From Mesorhizobium waimense (GTDB lineage Bacteria; Pseudomonadota; Alphaproteobacteria; Rhizobiales; Rhizobiaceae): DNA of 64,000 nucleotides. Positions 1 to 8,508 of this stretch are shown here, one piece after another. Below the pieces are notes generated by a model. That model was not told the DNA's origin. It made no database searches and worked only from the letters and a program-made list of their open reading frames with translations. A program made the position numbers and the translations under genes. Where the stretch lies: NCBI RefSeq assembly GCF_003601975.1, contig NZ_QZWZ01000017.1:1-64000 (forward strand), read 5' to 3'. The first letter of the stretch is position 1. Every line of letters starts with the position of its first letter.

Positions 1-2
1 GC

Positions 3-113
3 CACAACGAGAACCCCAAGCCATATCGATGGACCAAGTCCGCAGACGACATTCTCGCCTCCGTCAAACGCTTCTGCCAGAAGGCGGAACAATCCTTATG
101 CCACGAAATTTAG
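3..113 (+). pseudogene. IS630-family transposase, C-terminal end (cut by window edge)
   Basis: An open frame enters from the left edge and stops at 111-113. Its 36 visible residues include NPKPYRWTKSADDIL followed by a short helix ending in CHEI, which is how IS630/Tc1-type transposases usually end. Only the tail is visible, so the copy may be intact or broken further left. It runs toward tRNA-Arg(CCT), about 300 bases away. Confidence comes from the motif alone; the terminal inverted repeat was not identified. Confidence 0.65.
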
Positions 114-416
114 ATTCAGATGACTAGCTCGAGGCGGTCGGAAGGGCGATCAGCACGATAGCTGCCATGGAAGGCAGGGTTGCAGGACCGGGGTTTCCAT
201 AAAGGCCATCGGATCGCCGGTGCGTCGAAAGACAGGTGAGGATGATTGGGAACACCCGATGACCACTCTGAATCGGACATCGTAGCGCTCCGCTTTGCGG
301 TTTCTTTCTCAGGCATGCGTGCCCAAAGTTTGAAGGTCTGCGAAATTCGCCGTACTTATTTCGCAAATACATCGCAAAAAAGTACGGCGAGAATTTTGCT
401 AAGTATTTGAAAAGCT
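114..416. other. AT-rich gene-free stretch beside tRNA-Arg
   Basis: No convincing gene is seen here. Short frames on both strands have no recognisable protein features. The right part (about 340-415) is much richer in A and T than the rest of the window and contains one clear inverted repeat (348-357 with 380-389). It lies on the 3' side of the tRNA, between it and transposase debris, so a remnant of an integrated element is possible. Confidence 0.5.
348..389. repeat. 10-bp inverted repeat downstream of tRNA-Arg
   Basis: CGCCGTACTT at 348-357 is matched exactly by AAGTACGGCG at 380-389 around a 22-base AT-rich spacer. On the tRNA strand it sits about 28 bases beyond the CCA end. It could act in transcript termination or processing, or be an integrase or repressor site. 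No long U-tract follows the second arm. Confidence 0.6.
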
Positions 417-493
417 TGGTGATCCCGACAGGAATCGAACCTGTGACCTACAGATTAGGAATCTGCCGCTCTATCCTACTGAGCTACGGGACC
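417..493 (-). tRNA. tRNA-Arg (anticodon CCT)
   Basis: On the minus strand the 77 bases fold as a complete tRNA. The acceptor stem GGTCCCG pairs with CGGGATC with one G-T wobble. A D-arm is present, the anticodon arm GCAGA/TCTGT encloses the loop TTCCTAA, and the T-arm ACAGG/CCTGT encloses TTCGAAT. The loop gives anticodon CCT, which reads AGG. CCA is encoded at 417-419. Confidence 0.95.
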
Positions 494-677
494 ACGCGGC
501 CCGACACATAGCCGCTTCGGATCGTTTCGCCAAGAGGAAGGTTCAACGCACCAAGCGGGTCTTTTGTAGGTGGCGCGACGTTGAACTCCAAGGCCTGCGC
601 CGTCGTGGCTGAGCCCTCGATCCCTTCGCGCCAGGCGCCGGAACGCCGGGCCGCATGCGGCCCGGCGCCAAAGTCCG

Positions 678-1841
678 TCAGGCGGCCAGCGCGGTTTCCG
701 CCAGCTTCACCCAGTAGCTCATGCCGTGCGGGATGACCTCGTCGTTGAAGTCGTAGGCCGGGTGGTGGAGGCCGGCGGTGTCGCCGTTGCCGATGAAGAT
801 GAAGGCGCCCGGGCGTGCTTCCAGCATGTAGGAAAAGTCTTCGCCGCCCATCACCGGCTGGATGGCGCGGTGAACCTGGGCATTGCCGGCCACGTCGGCC
901 GCGATATCGCCGGCAAAGATCGTCTCTTCGGCGTGATTGAAGGTGACCGGATAGTTGGCATTGTAGTCGACCTCGATCGTCGCGCCGAAGGCGGTGGCCA
1001 GCCCCTGGCAAATGGTGCGGATGCGCTCCTCCGCCTTCTTGGCGACTTCCTTCTTCAGCGAGCGCACGGTGCCGGCGATCTCGGCGCTTTCGGGAATGAC
1101 GTTGTAGGCGTCGCCGGCGTGGAATTTCGTCACCGAAACCACCACGGCCTCGACCGGGTCGGTGCTGCGCGAAGCGACTGTCTGCAGCGCGCCGACGAGC
1201 TGGCTGGTGATGACGATCGGATCGATGGTGCCGTGCGGCATCGCCGCATGGCCGCCGCGGCCCCTGACGGTGATGGTGAATTCGGCGGTCGCGGCCATGA
1301 TCGGGCCCGGCCGGATGGCGAACTGGCCGACCGGCAGGCCCGGCATATTGTGCATGCCGAACACCTTGGAGATGGCGAAGCGGTCCATCATGCCGTCCTT
1401 GACCATCTCGTTGCCGCCGCCTCCGCCTTCCTCGGCCGGCTGGAAGATCACAGCCACGGAACCGCTGAAATTGCGCGTCTCGGCCAGGTATTTGGCCGCG
1501 CCCAGAAGCATCGCGGTGTGGCCGTCATGGCCGCAGGCGTGCATTTTGCCCGGAACGGTCGATGCGTAGGGCTTGCCGGTGATCTCGTTGATCGGCAGCG
1601 CATCCATGTCGGCGCGCAGACCGATGGTCGTGCCGTCGCCCTTGCGGCCGTGGATGATGCCGACGACGCCGGTCTTGCCGAGGCCCGTCACCACCTCGTC
1701 GCAGCCGAAAGCCTTGAGCTTCTCGGTGACGAAAGCAGCGGTCTGGAAGACGTCGAAATTCAGTTCCGGCGTCTGATGCAGGTGTCGTCGCCAGCCGGCA
1801 ACCTCTTCTTGCATCTCGGCGGCGCGATTCAGAATTGGCAT
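678..1841 (-). CDS. M20 family amidohydrolase (HipO/AbgB-like)
   Basis: The 387-residue protein matches M20D metallohydrolases, which cleave N-acyl or N-aminoacyl amides such as hippurate or N-acetyl amino acids in the cytosol. Metal-site motifs are HACGHDGH at about 101-108 and the glutamate-glycine run AEEGGGG near 137. A dimerisation domain is expected in the middle. Length is normal for the family. It is a lone gene between tRNA-Arg and the divergent carboxypeptidase gene. The substrate cannot be told from sequence: acetyl-amino acids, indole-acetyl conjugates and hippurate are all possible. Confidence 0.85.
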   Translation of the reverse strand: MPILNRAAEMQEEVAGWRRHLHQTPELNFDVFQTAAFVTEKLKAFGCDEVVTGLGKTGVVGIIHGRKGDGTTIGLRADMDALPINEITGKPYASTVPGKMHACGHDGHTAMLLGAAKYLAETRNFSGSVAVIFQPAEEGGGGGNEMVKDGMMDRFAISKVFGMHNMPGLPVGQFAIRPGPIMAATAEFTITVRGRGGHAAMPHGTIDPIVITSQLVGALQTVASRSTDPVEAVVVSVTKFHAGDAYNVIPESAEIAGTVRSLKKEVAKKAEERIRTICQGLATAFGATIEVDYNANYPVTFNHAEETIFAGDIAADVAGNAQVHRAIQPVMGGEDFSYMLEARPGAFIFIGNGDTAGLHHPAYDFNDEVIPHGMSYWVKLAETALAA

Positions 1842-2052
1842 GATCGGTCCATTTCGCTGTTGGAGCAGCCGGGTTGCGTCTGCTCAATTGCAATCGTGAT
1901 TGTCCGGCACTTTGCCATGTTGGCGTCACATAGGGTAAATAGCACCGCAGCAAAGCGGTCCGGGGATGAGGGTCGGACCAACATGCTGGCGACCGTCTAA
2001 TGAAATCTTACGGAGCCAGAGGCGACTACGGCAAGAGGCGATTTCGGATTCC

Positions 2053-3222
2053 ATGATGCGGCACAGGCATTTTCTCAAATTGTTGCTGGCGGGCGCAGTT
2101 GCTCTGCCCGCCTTCGCGACATCGGTTCTCGCCAATCCGCTGGTCCTGTTCGACCTGCAGACAGGCAAGATCCTCGAGCATCAGGATGCCTTCAAGCGCT
2201 GGTATCCGGCCTCGCTGACCAAGCTGATGACCGCCTATGTGACGTTCCGCGCCATTGCGGCGGGCGAGGTCCAGCTCGATTCGCCGATCAAGGTGACGAA
2301 GCATTCCGCCGGCGAGCCGCCGAGCAAGATGGGCTTCAAGCCGGGTTCGGTGATGCGACTCGACAATGCGCTGAAGATGATGCTGGTCAAATCGGCCAAC
2401 GACATCGCCATGGCCGTGGGCGAGAACGTCGGCGGCTCGCAAGCTGCTTTCGCCGAACGCATGAATTCCGAGGCACGCCGGCTTGGCATGACCGGAACGC
2501 ATTTCGTCAATCCGAACGGGCTTTATTCGCCCGACCAGTACACGACGGCGCGCGACCTCGCTTTGCTGGTGATGGCGATCCGCAGCGAATTCCCGCAATA
2601 CGCGCCCTGGTTCTCGATCGAGGGGCTAGCGGTCGGCAAGAAGGCGATCTCGAACTACAATCTGCTGATCGGCCGTTATCCGGGCGCCGACGGCATGAAG
2701 ACCGGTTTCGTCTGTCCCTCGGGTTTCAACATGATCGGTTCGGCAACACGCAACGGGCGTACGCTGGTGGCGGTGGTGCTTGGCGAAAAGTCCGCGGTAA
2801 GCCGGGCGGAGACGGCGGCACGCCTCCTCGACCAAGGTTTTGACATGCCGGCGACCGGCTCGACCACCATCGCCGCCTTGCCCTCCTATGGCGACACGCT
2901 CTCGGCCAACGACATGAATGACGAGATCTGCAAGAAGAAGACGAAGGAGCAACAGTCGGAAGCACCGCCGGCCGTTGCCGCCAAGGATGCGCCGAAGTCG
3001 CCCTATCAGGAAAAACTCGACCACGTGCCGACGCTGGTCGCCGTCGGCCTCGGCGGTGCCACCGGACCGACGCCGAAGGCGATGCTCGACGAGACCGGCC
3101 AGGAATTTGCCGACGTACCGTTGCCGACCTGGCGGCCCGACCGGCCAGCACCGGCCGGCGCCACCGTGGTCGGCTCAGCCGCCGTACAGGGCGACCAGCC
3201 GGTCAAGGCCGCGAAGAACTAG
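2053..3222 (+). CDS. D-alanyl-D-alanine carboxypeptidase (PBP5/DacF type)
   Basis: This serine peptidase (S11) would trim the terminal D-Ala from peptidoglycan stem peptides in the periplasm. The three penicillin-binding motifs are visible: SLTK (Ser54, Lys57), SAN (114-116) and KTG (216-218). The chosen start (ATGATG at 2053) puts a signal peptide at residues 1-28, ending near VLAN; longer upstream frames would bury it. The tail after about residue 290 is rich in Lys, Ala and Pro and may lie near the wall. Only three bases separate it from the CobW-like GTPase gene, so the two are probably co-transcribed. Confidence 0.9.
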   Translation: MMRHRHFLKLLLAGAVALPAFATSVLANPLVLFDLQTGKILEHQDAFKRWYPASLTKLMTAYVTFRAIAAGEVQLDSPIKVTKHSAGEPPSKMGFKPGSVMRLDNALKMMLVKSANDIAMAVGENVGGSQAAFAERMNSEARRLGMTGTHFVNPNGLYSPDQYTTARDLALLVMAIRSEFPQYAPWFSIEGLAVGKKAISNYNLLIGRYPGADGMKTGFVCPSGFNMIGSATRNGRTLVAVVLGEKSAVSRAETAARLLDQGFDMPATGSTTIAALPSYGDTLSANDMNDEICKKKTKEQQSEAPPAVAAKDAPKSPYQEKLDHVPTLVAVGLGGATGPTPKAMLDETGQEFADVPLPTWRPDRPAPAGATVVGSAAVQGDQPVKAAKN

Positions 3223-3225
3223 GCA

Positions 3226-4368
3226 ATGGCAAGCTTCCCGATCCCAGTCTCGGTGCTCACCGGTTTCCTCGGCGCCGGCAAGACGACGCTGCTCAACCGG
3301 CTGCTCAAGGATCCCGCGCTCGTCGACACAGCCGTCATCATCAACGAGTTCGGCGAGGTGGCGATCGACCATCTGCTGGTGGAGCAGGCCTCCGACGGCA
3401 TCATCCAACTCTCCGACGGCTGCCTCTGCTGCACGGTGCGCGGCGAACTGGTCGACACGCTGGCCGATCTCGTCGACCGGCTGCAGACCGGGCGCATCGC
3501 CAAACTGGCCCGCGTCGTCGTCGAGACAACGGGTCTCGCCGATCCGGCGCCGGTGCTGCAGTCGATCATGGCGCATCCGGCGCTGGTCCAGGCCTTCCGG
3601 CTCGACGGCGTCATCACTTTGGTCGACGCGGTCAACGGCAATGCGACGCTCGATGCCCATGTCGAGGCGGTGAAGCAGGCGGCCGTCGCCGACCGCATCG
3701 TGCTGACCAAGACCGACCTGGTGACCGAACCCGGTGACGTCGAGGCCTTGCGGACCCGGTTGCGGCAGATCAATCCGGGTGCGGCGCTGCTCGAGGCGGG
3801 CGACAGGAACACGGGCGCGGCGGCGCTGTTCGACTGCGGGCTCTACAATCCGGCGACGAAATCCGCCGACGTGCAGCGCTGGCTCGGCGAAGAAGCCTCC
3901 CATGATCATCATGGAGAACATCATCACCACCATGGCGATCACGACCATGCTGGTCACGATCATGGTGGTCATGATCACGATCATGACGGCCATCGCCACG
4001 ATTCACGCGTGCGGTCCTATTCGCTCGTGCATGACGGGCCGGTGCCGTTTTCGGCGATCGAGATGTTCCTCGACCTGTTGCGTTCCACGCATGGCGAGCG
4101 CCTGCTGCGCATGAAGGGCGTCATCGAGTTGCAGGAGGACCCGTCGCGGCCGCTGGTCGTGCACGGTGTGCAGAAGATCCTGCATCCGCCGGCGCGGCTG
4201 CCGTCCTGGCCCGACGGCCAGCGCGGCACCAGGTTGGTGCTGATCACGCTCGACATGCCGGAAGATTATGTCCGCCGGCTGTTTGCCGCCTTCACCAACC
4301 GGCCGTCAATCGACACGCCCGACCGCGCGGCCCTGGAAGACAATCCGTTGGCCATCGCCGGGATGTGA
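3226..4368 (+). CDS. CobW/COG0523 family GTP-binding metallochaperone
   Basis: The protein (380 residues) belongs to the G3E GTPases that deliver metal, often zinc, to client enzymes. It has the P-loop GFLGAGKT (13-20), the metal-binding CLCC motif (66-69), TKTD for guanine recognition (161-164) and a C-terminal CobW_C domain. A His/Asp/Gly-rich stretch at about 226-258 carries roughly 15 histidines and is a plausible metal store. Despite the family name, the neighbourhood is not cobalamin synthesis: it follows a carboxypeptidase gene by three bases. Zinc is the likelier metal, but no Zur site was recognised. Confidence 0.9.
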   Translation: MASFPIPVSVLTGFLGAGKTTLLNRLLKDPALVDTAVIINEFGEVAIDHLLVEQASDGIIQLSDGCLCCTVRGELVDTLADLVDRLQTGRIAKLARVVVETTGLADPAPVLQSIMAHPALVQAFRLDGVITLVDAVNGNATLDAHVEAVKQAAVADRIVLTKTDLVTEPGDVEALRTRLRQINPGAALLEAGDRNTGAAALFDCGLYNPATKSADVQRWLGEEASHDHHGEHHHHHGDHDHAGHDHGGHDHDHDGHRHDSRVRSYSLVHDGPVPFSAIEMFLDLLRSTHGERLLRMKGVIELQEDPSRPLVVHGVQKILHPPARLPSWPDGQRGTRLVLITLDMPEDYVRRLFAAFTNRPSIDTPDRAALEDNPLAIAGM

Positions 4369-4384
4369 GCGAAGCTCTGCGGGG

Positions 4385-4648
4385 TCAGGCGGCGCCGCCG
4401 CGCTCGACCAAAAACCGATGGCCGCCGGATACCGCCGCCGTTTCGATCAGCTGGTGGCCGGCGTCGGAGCAGAAGGCGGGAATGTCGATGACCGCCAGCG
4501 GGTCGGTGGTCTCAAGCCAGAGCCTGCTGCCCGGCTTCATGGTCGCCAACCGCTTTTTTGTCTTGAGCACGGGCAAGGGGCAATTCAGCCCCTTGAGGTC
4601 GTAGACAGTGTCGGGATTGGCCAAGGGCCTATCTTCTTGTTCAAGCAT
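4385..4648 (-). CDS. TusA-family sulfurtransferase
   Basis: This 87-residue protein has the TusA/SirA/YeeD fold signature: YDLKGLNCPLPVLKTKK with the sulfur-carrying Cys23 in a CPxP motif, then the TDPLAVIDIP segment typical of the family. TusA relays persulfide sulfur, for example to tRNA thiolation or molybdenum cofactor enzymes. The frame's ATG at 4646-4648 lies inside a rhizobial palindromic repeat (4644-4691). A TTG a few codons downstream is an alternative start closer to the conserved fold. It faces the CobW gene tail to tail. Confidence 0.85.
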   Translation of the reverse strand: MLEQEDRPLANPDTVYDLKGLNCPLPVLKTKKRLATMKPGSRLWLETTDPLAVIDIPAFCSDAGHQLIETAAVSGGHRFLVERGGAA

Positions 4649-4691
4649 GATCTTTTCCGAAAACCGGCTTCCACTTTTTCGGGATCATGCT
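4644..4691. repeat. RIME-like rhizobial palindrome
   Basis: The 48-bp element begins AGCATGATC and ends GATCATGCT. Inside are CCGAAAA and TTTTTCGG arms, so it can form a long hairpin. This architecture is typical of the short intergenic palindromes scattered through Rhizobium and Mesorhizobium genomes. It fills nearly all of the gap between the L,D-transpeptidase gene and tusA and contains the annotated tusA ATG. Confidence 0.85.
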
Positions 4692-4699
4692 GCGGAGCC

Positions 4700-5995
4700 T
4701 CAGCCGCCGAACATGCCGAGCAGCTTTTTCTTCAGCTTCGTCACTGTGCCGTCGCCAGCGTCAGCCGCCTGCGTCTCTGCCGGTGCGGCCTCGGCGGGCT
4801 GCGCGATGGTTGCAGTGGCGACCGGCTGCTGGGCCGCGGCCTTCTCGGCCTCTTTTTCGGCCAGGGCCTGGGCCTTCGCCGCCTCTTTCGCAGCCTTCGC
4901 GGCCTCGATTGCCGCGAGCCTTTGTTCCTCGGCCTTCTTCTTGGCCGCCTTCTCGGCGTCGAGCGCGGCCATCTTGCGGCCTGCCGGCGAATCGATGCGG
5001 CCCATGCGCGCCGTCTCGGTCACCGTACCGTCGGAGTTGAGAGACGGTGGATTGATCGGCACGCGCTCACCGCGGGCGCGGCGCTTCGACCAGTCGGAAA
5101 CGATGCTGGCTTCCTTGATGCCGGCAATGGTCGGCTTGGGCGCCGGCACGCTGGCCTTCACCGCGCCGCTGAACGCAGCGTCGTAAGTGCTCTGATAGGC
5201 GTTGTAGGCGCTCTTCAGCGAATCCGGCTGCGTGCTGGCGGGGCAGGGACCGGTCGGATCGAAGGTCGTGCCTTCAGGGGCGACCTGGTTGAAGACGTAG
5301 CGCTTCTCGCAGACGTCGACCTTCGGCGGCACCTTGGTGATCTCGAAATTGTCGTAGCCGACCTTCAGCATCTTCCAGAAGTCGTAGTTCGGGTCGTTGC
5401 GGTAGCGCGCCATGTTGGCGGGGGTCATGCGGAACGGAAAGGCCTCGATCTGGAACTCGGTCTGGCCGCCCTGGAAGGCGTCGCGGCCGAAGGCATAGAT
5501 CTGCTCGATCTGCGCGTCCGTCATCGAATAGCAGCCCGAGGACGAGCAGGCGCCGTGCACCATCAAATTGGAGCCGGTGCGGCCATTGGCGCGGTCATAG
5601 GCGTTGGGATAGCCGATGTTGAAGGACAAATGGTAATTCGAGCGCGGGTTCATCTGCTGGGGACGGACCGTGTAGAACCCTTCCGGCGCCTGGCGGTCGC
5701 CCTCGGTAAATTTGGGTCCGAGCTTGCCTGACCATTTGCAGATGTCGTAGCTGGCGACCAGATCGTAACGGCCGTTGGTCTTGGCCTTCCAGATCTCGAG
5801 CTTGCCCTCTTCCTTGAAGATACGAGCCATCACCGAGGAGGTGCGGACCATGCCCTTGGCCTTCATGTCGGCGAGGATCTTGTCCGGCAGCGGCTTGTTG
5901 GCCTCCGGGGCGAAATCCTTCATCGAGGAATCGTTGCAGCCGGCCACGCCAATCGCGGCGATCAGGGCTCCGGTGCGGGAAAGCTTGGCAAACAT
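4700..5995 (-). CDS. YkuD/YafK-type L,D-transpeptidase lipoprotein
   Basis: A probable murein L,D-transpeptidase that makes or edits 3-3 cross-links or attaches proteins to peptidoglycan. Starting at 5995 gives a lipoprotein signal with lipobox VAGC (Cys20); a longer upstream frame would hide it. The catalytic motif is HGACSSSGC (His147, Cys155). After about residue 330 comes a long Ala/Lys/Glu-rich segment, probably helical or coiled, ending in a Gly-rich tail. At 431 residues it is longer than simple YafK proteins because of this tail. It lies downstream of accA on the same strand. Confidence 0.85.
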   Translation of the reverse strand: MFAKLSRTGALIAAIGVAGCNDSSMKDFAPEANKPLPDKILADMKAKGMVRTSSVMARIFKEEGKLEIWKAKTNGRYDLVASYDICKWSGKLGPKFTEGDRQAPEGFYTVRPQQMNPRSNYHLSFNIGYPNAYDRANGRTGSNLMVHGACSSSGCYSMTDAQIEQIYAFGRDAFQGGQTEFQIEAFPFRMTPANMARYRNDPNYDFWKMLKVGYDNFEITKVPPKVDVCEKRYVFNQVAPEGTTFDPTGPCPASTQPDSLKSAYNAYQSTYDAAFSGAVKASVPAPKPTIAGIKEASIVSDWSKRRARGERVPINPPSLNSDGTVTETARMGRIDSPAGRKMAALDAEKAAKKKAEEQRLAAIEAAKAAKEAAKAQALAEKEAEKAAAQQPVATATIAQPAEAAPAETQAADAGDGTVTKLKKKLLGMFGG

Positions 5996-6207
5996 GGGTA
6001 CGGCTACGTCTTTTCTCTCGGGCGACAGATCTCGGCACCGCCGGCCCACAGCTAAACATTAGCGGACCGTAAGCCCGTTAACCTTGAAAAATCCTTACCG
6101 CAAGCTTCGGATCACCCCTCACGGCAGTTTCATTGACCCGAATGCGGCGGCATTTTTGTGGCGAAATTGCACAATTCCGCCACTTTGCGGCGTGTTGTCG
6201 GCGCCGC

Positions 6208-7158
6208 CTAGAGGCTACGGCCCATGGCCAGGTATTTCTCGCGACGCTGCTCGCGGAAATCGGTGTTGGCGCCGGCAAAGTCCTTCATCGTCCTGGCGAT
6301 GAGGTCGCCGGTGGCGGCGATCACCGTTTCCGGGGCGCGATGGGCGCCGCCGAGCGGTTCAGGGATGATGGCGTCGATGATCTTCATTTCGTAAAGATCC
6401 TGGGCGGTGATCTTCATGTTGGTCGCGGCATCCTTCGAGCGGGTGGTGTCGCGCCACAGGATCGAGGCGGCACCTTCCGGCGAGATGACCGAATAGATGG
6501 CGTGTTCGAGCATGTAGACCCGATTGGCGGTGGCGATGGCAATGGCGCCGCCGGAACCGCCTTCGCCGATCACCACCGAGATCGACGGCACCTTGAGGCC
6601 AAGACAGGCCGAGGTCGAGCGGGCGATGGCCTCTGCCTGGCCGCGCTCTTCGGCGCCGACGCCGGGATAGGCGCCTGCGGTGTCGACCAGGGTCAAAAGC
6701 GGGATCTTGAAGCGGTCGGCAAGCTCCATCAGTCGCACCGCCTTGCGGTAGCCTTCGGGCCGCACCGAGCCGAAATTATGCTTGAGACGGCTCGCCGTGT
6801 CCGAGCCCTTCTCCTGGCCGAGCACCGCCACCGGTTCGCCGCGGAAGCGGGCGAAGCCGCCGACGATCGCCTGGTCCTCGCCGTAATTGCGGTCGCCGGC
6901 CAGCGGCGTGAAATCGCTGAGCAGGCCCTTGATGTAGTCGACGCAATGCGGCCGGTCGGGATGGCGCGCTACCTGCACCTTCTGCCACGGCGTCAGCGCC
7001 TTGTAGGCATCGCGCAGCGCGTCGCGTGAGCGTTTCTCCAACCGGCTGATCTCGTCGCCGACATCGACGGCCTCGCCGTTCTCGGCAAGCTTCTTCAGCT
7101 CGAGGATCTTGCCTTCGAGATCCTGCACCGGCTTTTCGAAATCGAGGTAATTGTACAT
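6208..7158 (-). CDS. accA: acetyl-CoA carboxylase carboxyltransferase subunit alpha
   Basis: AccA with AccD transfers carboxyl from biotin to acetyl-CoA, making malonyl-CoA for fatty acid synthesis. The 316-residue product has the rhizobial AccA start (MYNYLDFEKP), VDTAGAYPGVGAEERGQ, and the oxyanion-forming glycine run GEGGSGGA, all well conserved. The start at 7158 is preferred over a longer in-frame ATG because it matches family N-termini. It follows xerD by about 100 bases on the same strand, an arrangement common in rhizobia. Confidence 0.95.
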   Translation of the reverse strand: MYNYLDFEKPVQDLEGKILELKKLAENGEAVDVGDEISRLEKRSRDALRDAYKALTPWQKVQVARHPDRPHCVDYIKGLLSDFTPLAGDRNYGEDQAIVGGFARFRGEPVAVLGQEKGSDTASRLKHNFGSVRPEGYRKAVRLMELADRFKIPLLTLVDTAGAYPGVGAEERGQAEAIARSTSACLGLKVPSISVVIGEGGSGGAIAIATANRVYMLEHAIYSVISPEGAASILWRDTTRSKDAATNMKITAQDLYEMKIIDAIIPEPLGGAHRAPETVIAATGDLIARTMKDFAGANTDFREQRREKYLAMGRSL

Positions 7159-7258
7159 TCTTGAGCGGACCGGCAATTCGGAAGGCAATGGCTGGCGAAA
7201 CCCTCGAAAACGGAGGCTCCGGGCGGTGGAACGTCGCCCTCACATAGCGATATGAGGC

Positions 7259-8176
7259 CTAGTCGGCAAGCGGATGATGATCATTGACCAGCCGCACCAG
7301 CCGCTCCTCCAATACGTGGGTGTAAATCTGCGTGGTCGAGATGTCGGAATGACCGAGCAGCTGCTGCACCGCCCGGAGGTCGGCGCCGTTCTGTAAGAGA
7401 TGGCTGGCGAATGCATGGCGAAGCACATGCGGCGAGATCTTCGCCGCAGTGATGCCGGCCCTGGCGGCAAGCCCCTTCAGGTCGCGGGCAAACACCTGCC
7501 GCGAGAGATGGCCGGTGTCGGACGCCGCCGGAAACAGGAAAGTACTGTCGGCAAAGGCCGGCACGGTGGCTCTGGCGGTGAGCCAGGCCCGCATCGCGGC
7601 ACGTGCCTTGGCCGACAGGGGCACCATGCGTTCCTTGTCGCCCTTGCCGCGCACCATGAAGAAGCGATCGTCGCGCAGCGCCACCGTCACTGGCAGGCCG
7701 ACCAGTTCGGAGACCCGCAGGCCGGTGGCGTAGAGCACTTCGACCAGCGCATGCAGGCGCAGCGCCGCCAAGCTGTCGCCGTCGTTCAGCGCGGCATTCG
7801 TCGCCTCTTGCGCCGCGCGGTCGACCAGGCGGCCGGTCTCGGCCTCGCTCATCGTCTTCGGCAGCGGCCGGCCCTTTTTCGGACTGTCCAGCGTGCCGGT
7901 CGGGTCGTCGCCGCGCAGGCCTTCGGCGTAGAGGAACTTGAAGAACTGGCGGATCGCCGACAGTTTTCGCGCCTGCGAGGTCGGCGCAAAACCGCGTTCG
8001 GCGATGTCGTCGAGATAGGAGCGGATGTCGGCGGCGCCGGCGCCCGCAAGCCCGCCGCTGATCTCTTGCGAGGCGTCCTCGAGGTCGCGGCGATAGGAGG
8101 AGAGCGTGTTTTCGGCGGCACCCCGCTCGGCGCTCATCATTTCCAGGAAGGCTTCGATGCGAGCCGCGCTGTTCAT
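7259..8176 (-). CDS. xerD: tyrosine recombinase XerD
   Basis: XerD works with XerC at the dif site to resolve chromosome dimers. The 305-residue protein has the N-terminal SAM-like core-binding domain and a catalytic domain with all expected residues: Arg154 (TGLRVSEL), Lys178, His250 and Arg253 (HVLRHAF), His276 (LLGHSDIS) and nucleophile Tyr285 (TQIYTHV). The context is a chromosomal housekeeping cluster with accA, not an integrated element, which argues for XerD rather than a phage integrase. Confidence 0.92.
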   Translation of the reverse strand: MNSAARIEAFLEMMSAERGAAENTLSSYRRDLEDASQEISGGLAGAGAADIRSYLDDIAERGFAPTSQARKLSAIRQFFKFLYAEGLRGDDPTGTLDSPKKGRPLPKTMSEAETGRLVDRAAQEATNAALNDGDSLAALRLHALVEVLYATGLRVSELVGLPVTVALRDDRFFMVRGKGDKERMVPLSAKARAAMRAWLTARATVPAFADSTFLFPAASDTGHLSRQVFARDLKGLAARAGITAAKISPHVLRHAFASHLLQNGADLRAVQQLLGHSDISTTQIYTHVLEERLVRLVNDHHPLAD

Positions 8177-8204
8177 TCTTCTGGATCAGTTTTTCTTTTT
8201 TTGA

Positions 8205-8357
8205 TCAGTTCTTCTTGGGATTCAGCTTTTCCGGCGGAATGCGCACGCTCATCTCAGCCTTTTTCGGCTCGACGAACATCGCCAGCGCGAACATCGTACC
8301 ATAGGCAATGCCGGCAAGAATCATCAGCGTCACGACAAAGCGAAACAGAGTCGGCAT
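8205..8357 (-). CDS. small conserved membrane protein
   Basis: A 50-residue frame with one strong transmembrane helix (about residues 5-26, FRFVVTLMILAGIAYGTMF) followed by a basic, Pro-rich cytoplasmic or periplasmic tail ending PPEKLNPKKN. The family is unnamed; similar short proteins near aroK in rhizobia are sometimes labelled histidine kinase, which this is too small to be. Start at 8357 is chosen because the longer frame adds only low-complexity sequence. It lies upstream of xerD and could share its transcript. Confidence 0.6.
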   Translation of the reverse strand: MPTLFRFVVTLMILAGIAYGTMFALAMFVEPKKAEMSVRIPPEKLNPKKN

Positions 8358-8508
8358 CAATCTTCGCCCGTCTTCATGTTCTGCATTTCCAAACCCTGTG
8401 CCCTTATGGGACGCCAATCCGGCCAATTCAAGGACGAAGCTCGCTTGACGCAAACAGGCTTTTGATGTCGATACGCCGGCAAAGAGGGCCTAGAAACATC
8501 ATGGTCTC

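Noticed and set aside
726..2000. Long plus-strand open frame opposite the M20 gene
   Set aside because: It is a GC-rich antisense frame with biased Arg/Asp/Gly/His content, no domain pattern, and covers a clear real gene.
4268..5731. 487-codon plus-strand frame
   Set aside because: It overlaps the ends of CobW, TusA and the L,D-transpeptidase on the other strand and has low-complexity Arg/Leu/Gly content.
8177..8204. T-rich run with repeated GATCAG near xerD
   Set aside because: Direct, not inverted, repeats and no stem before the run on the transcribed strand; not a supported terminator.
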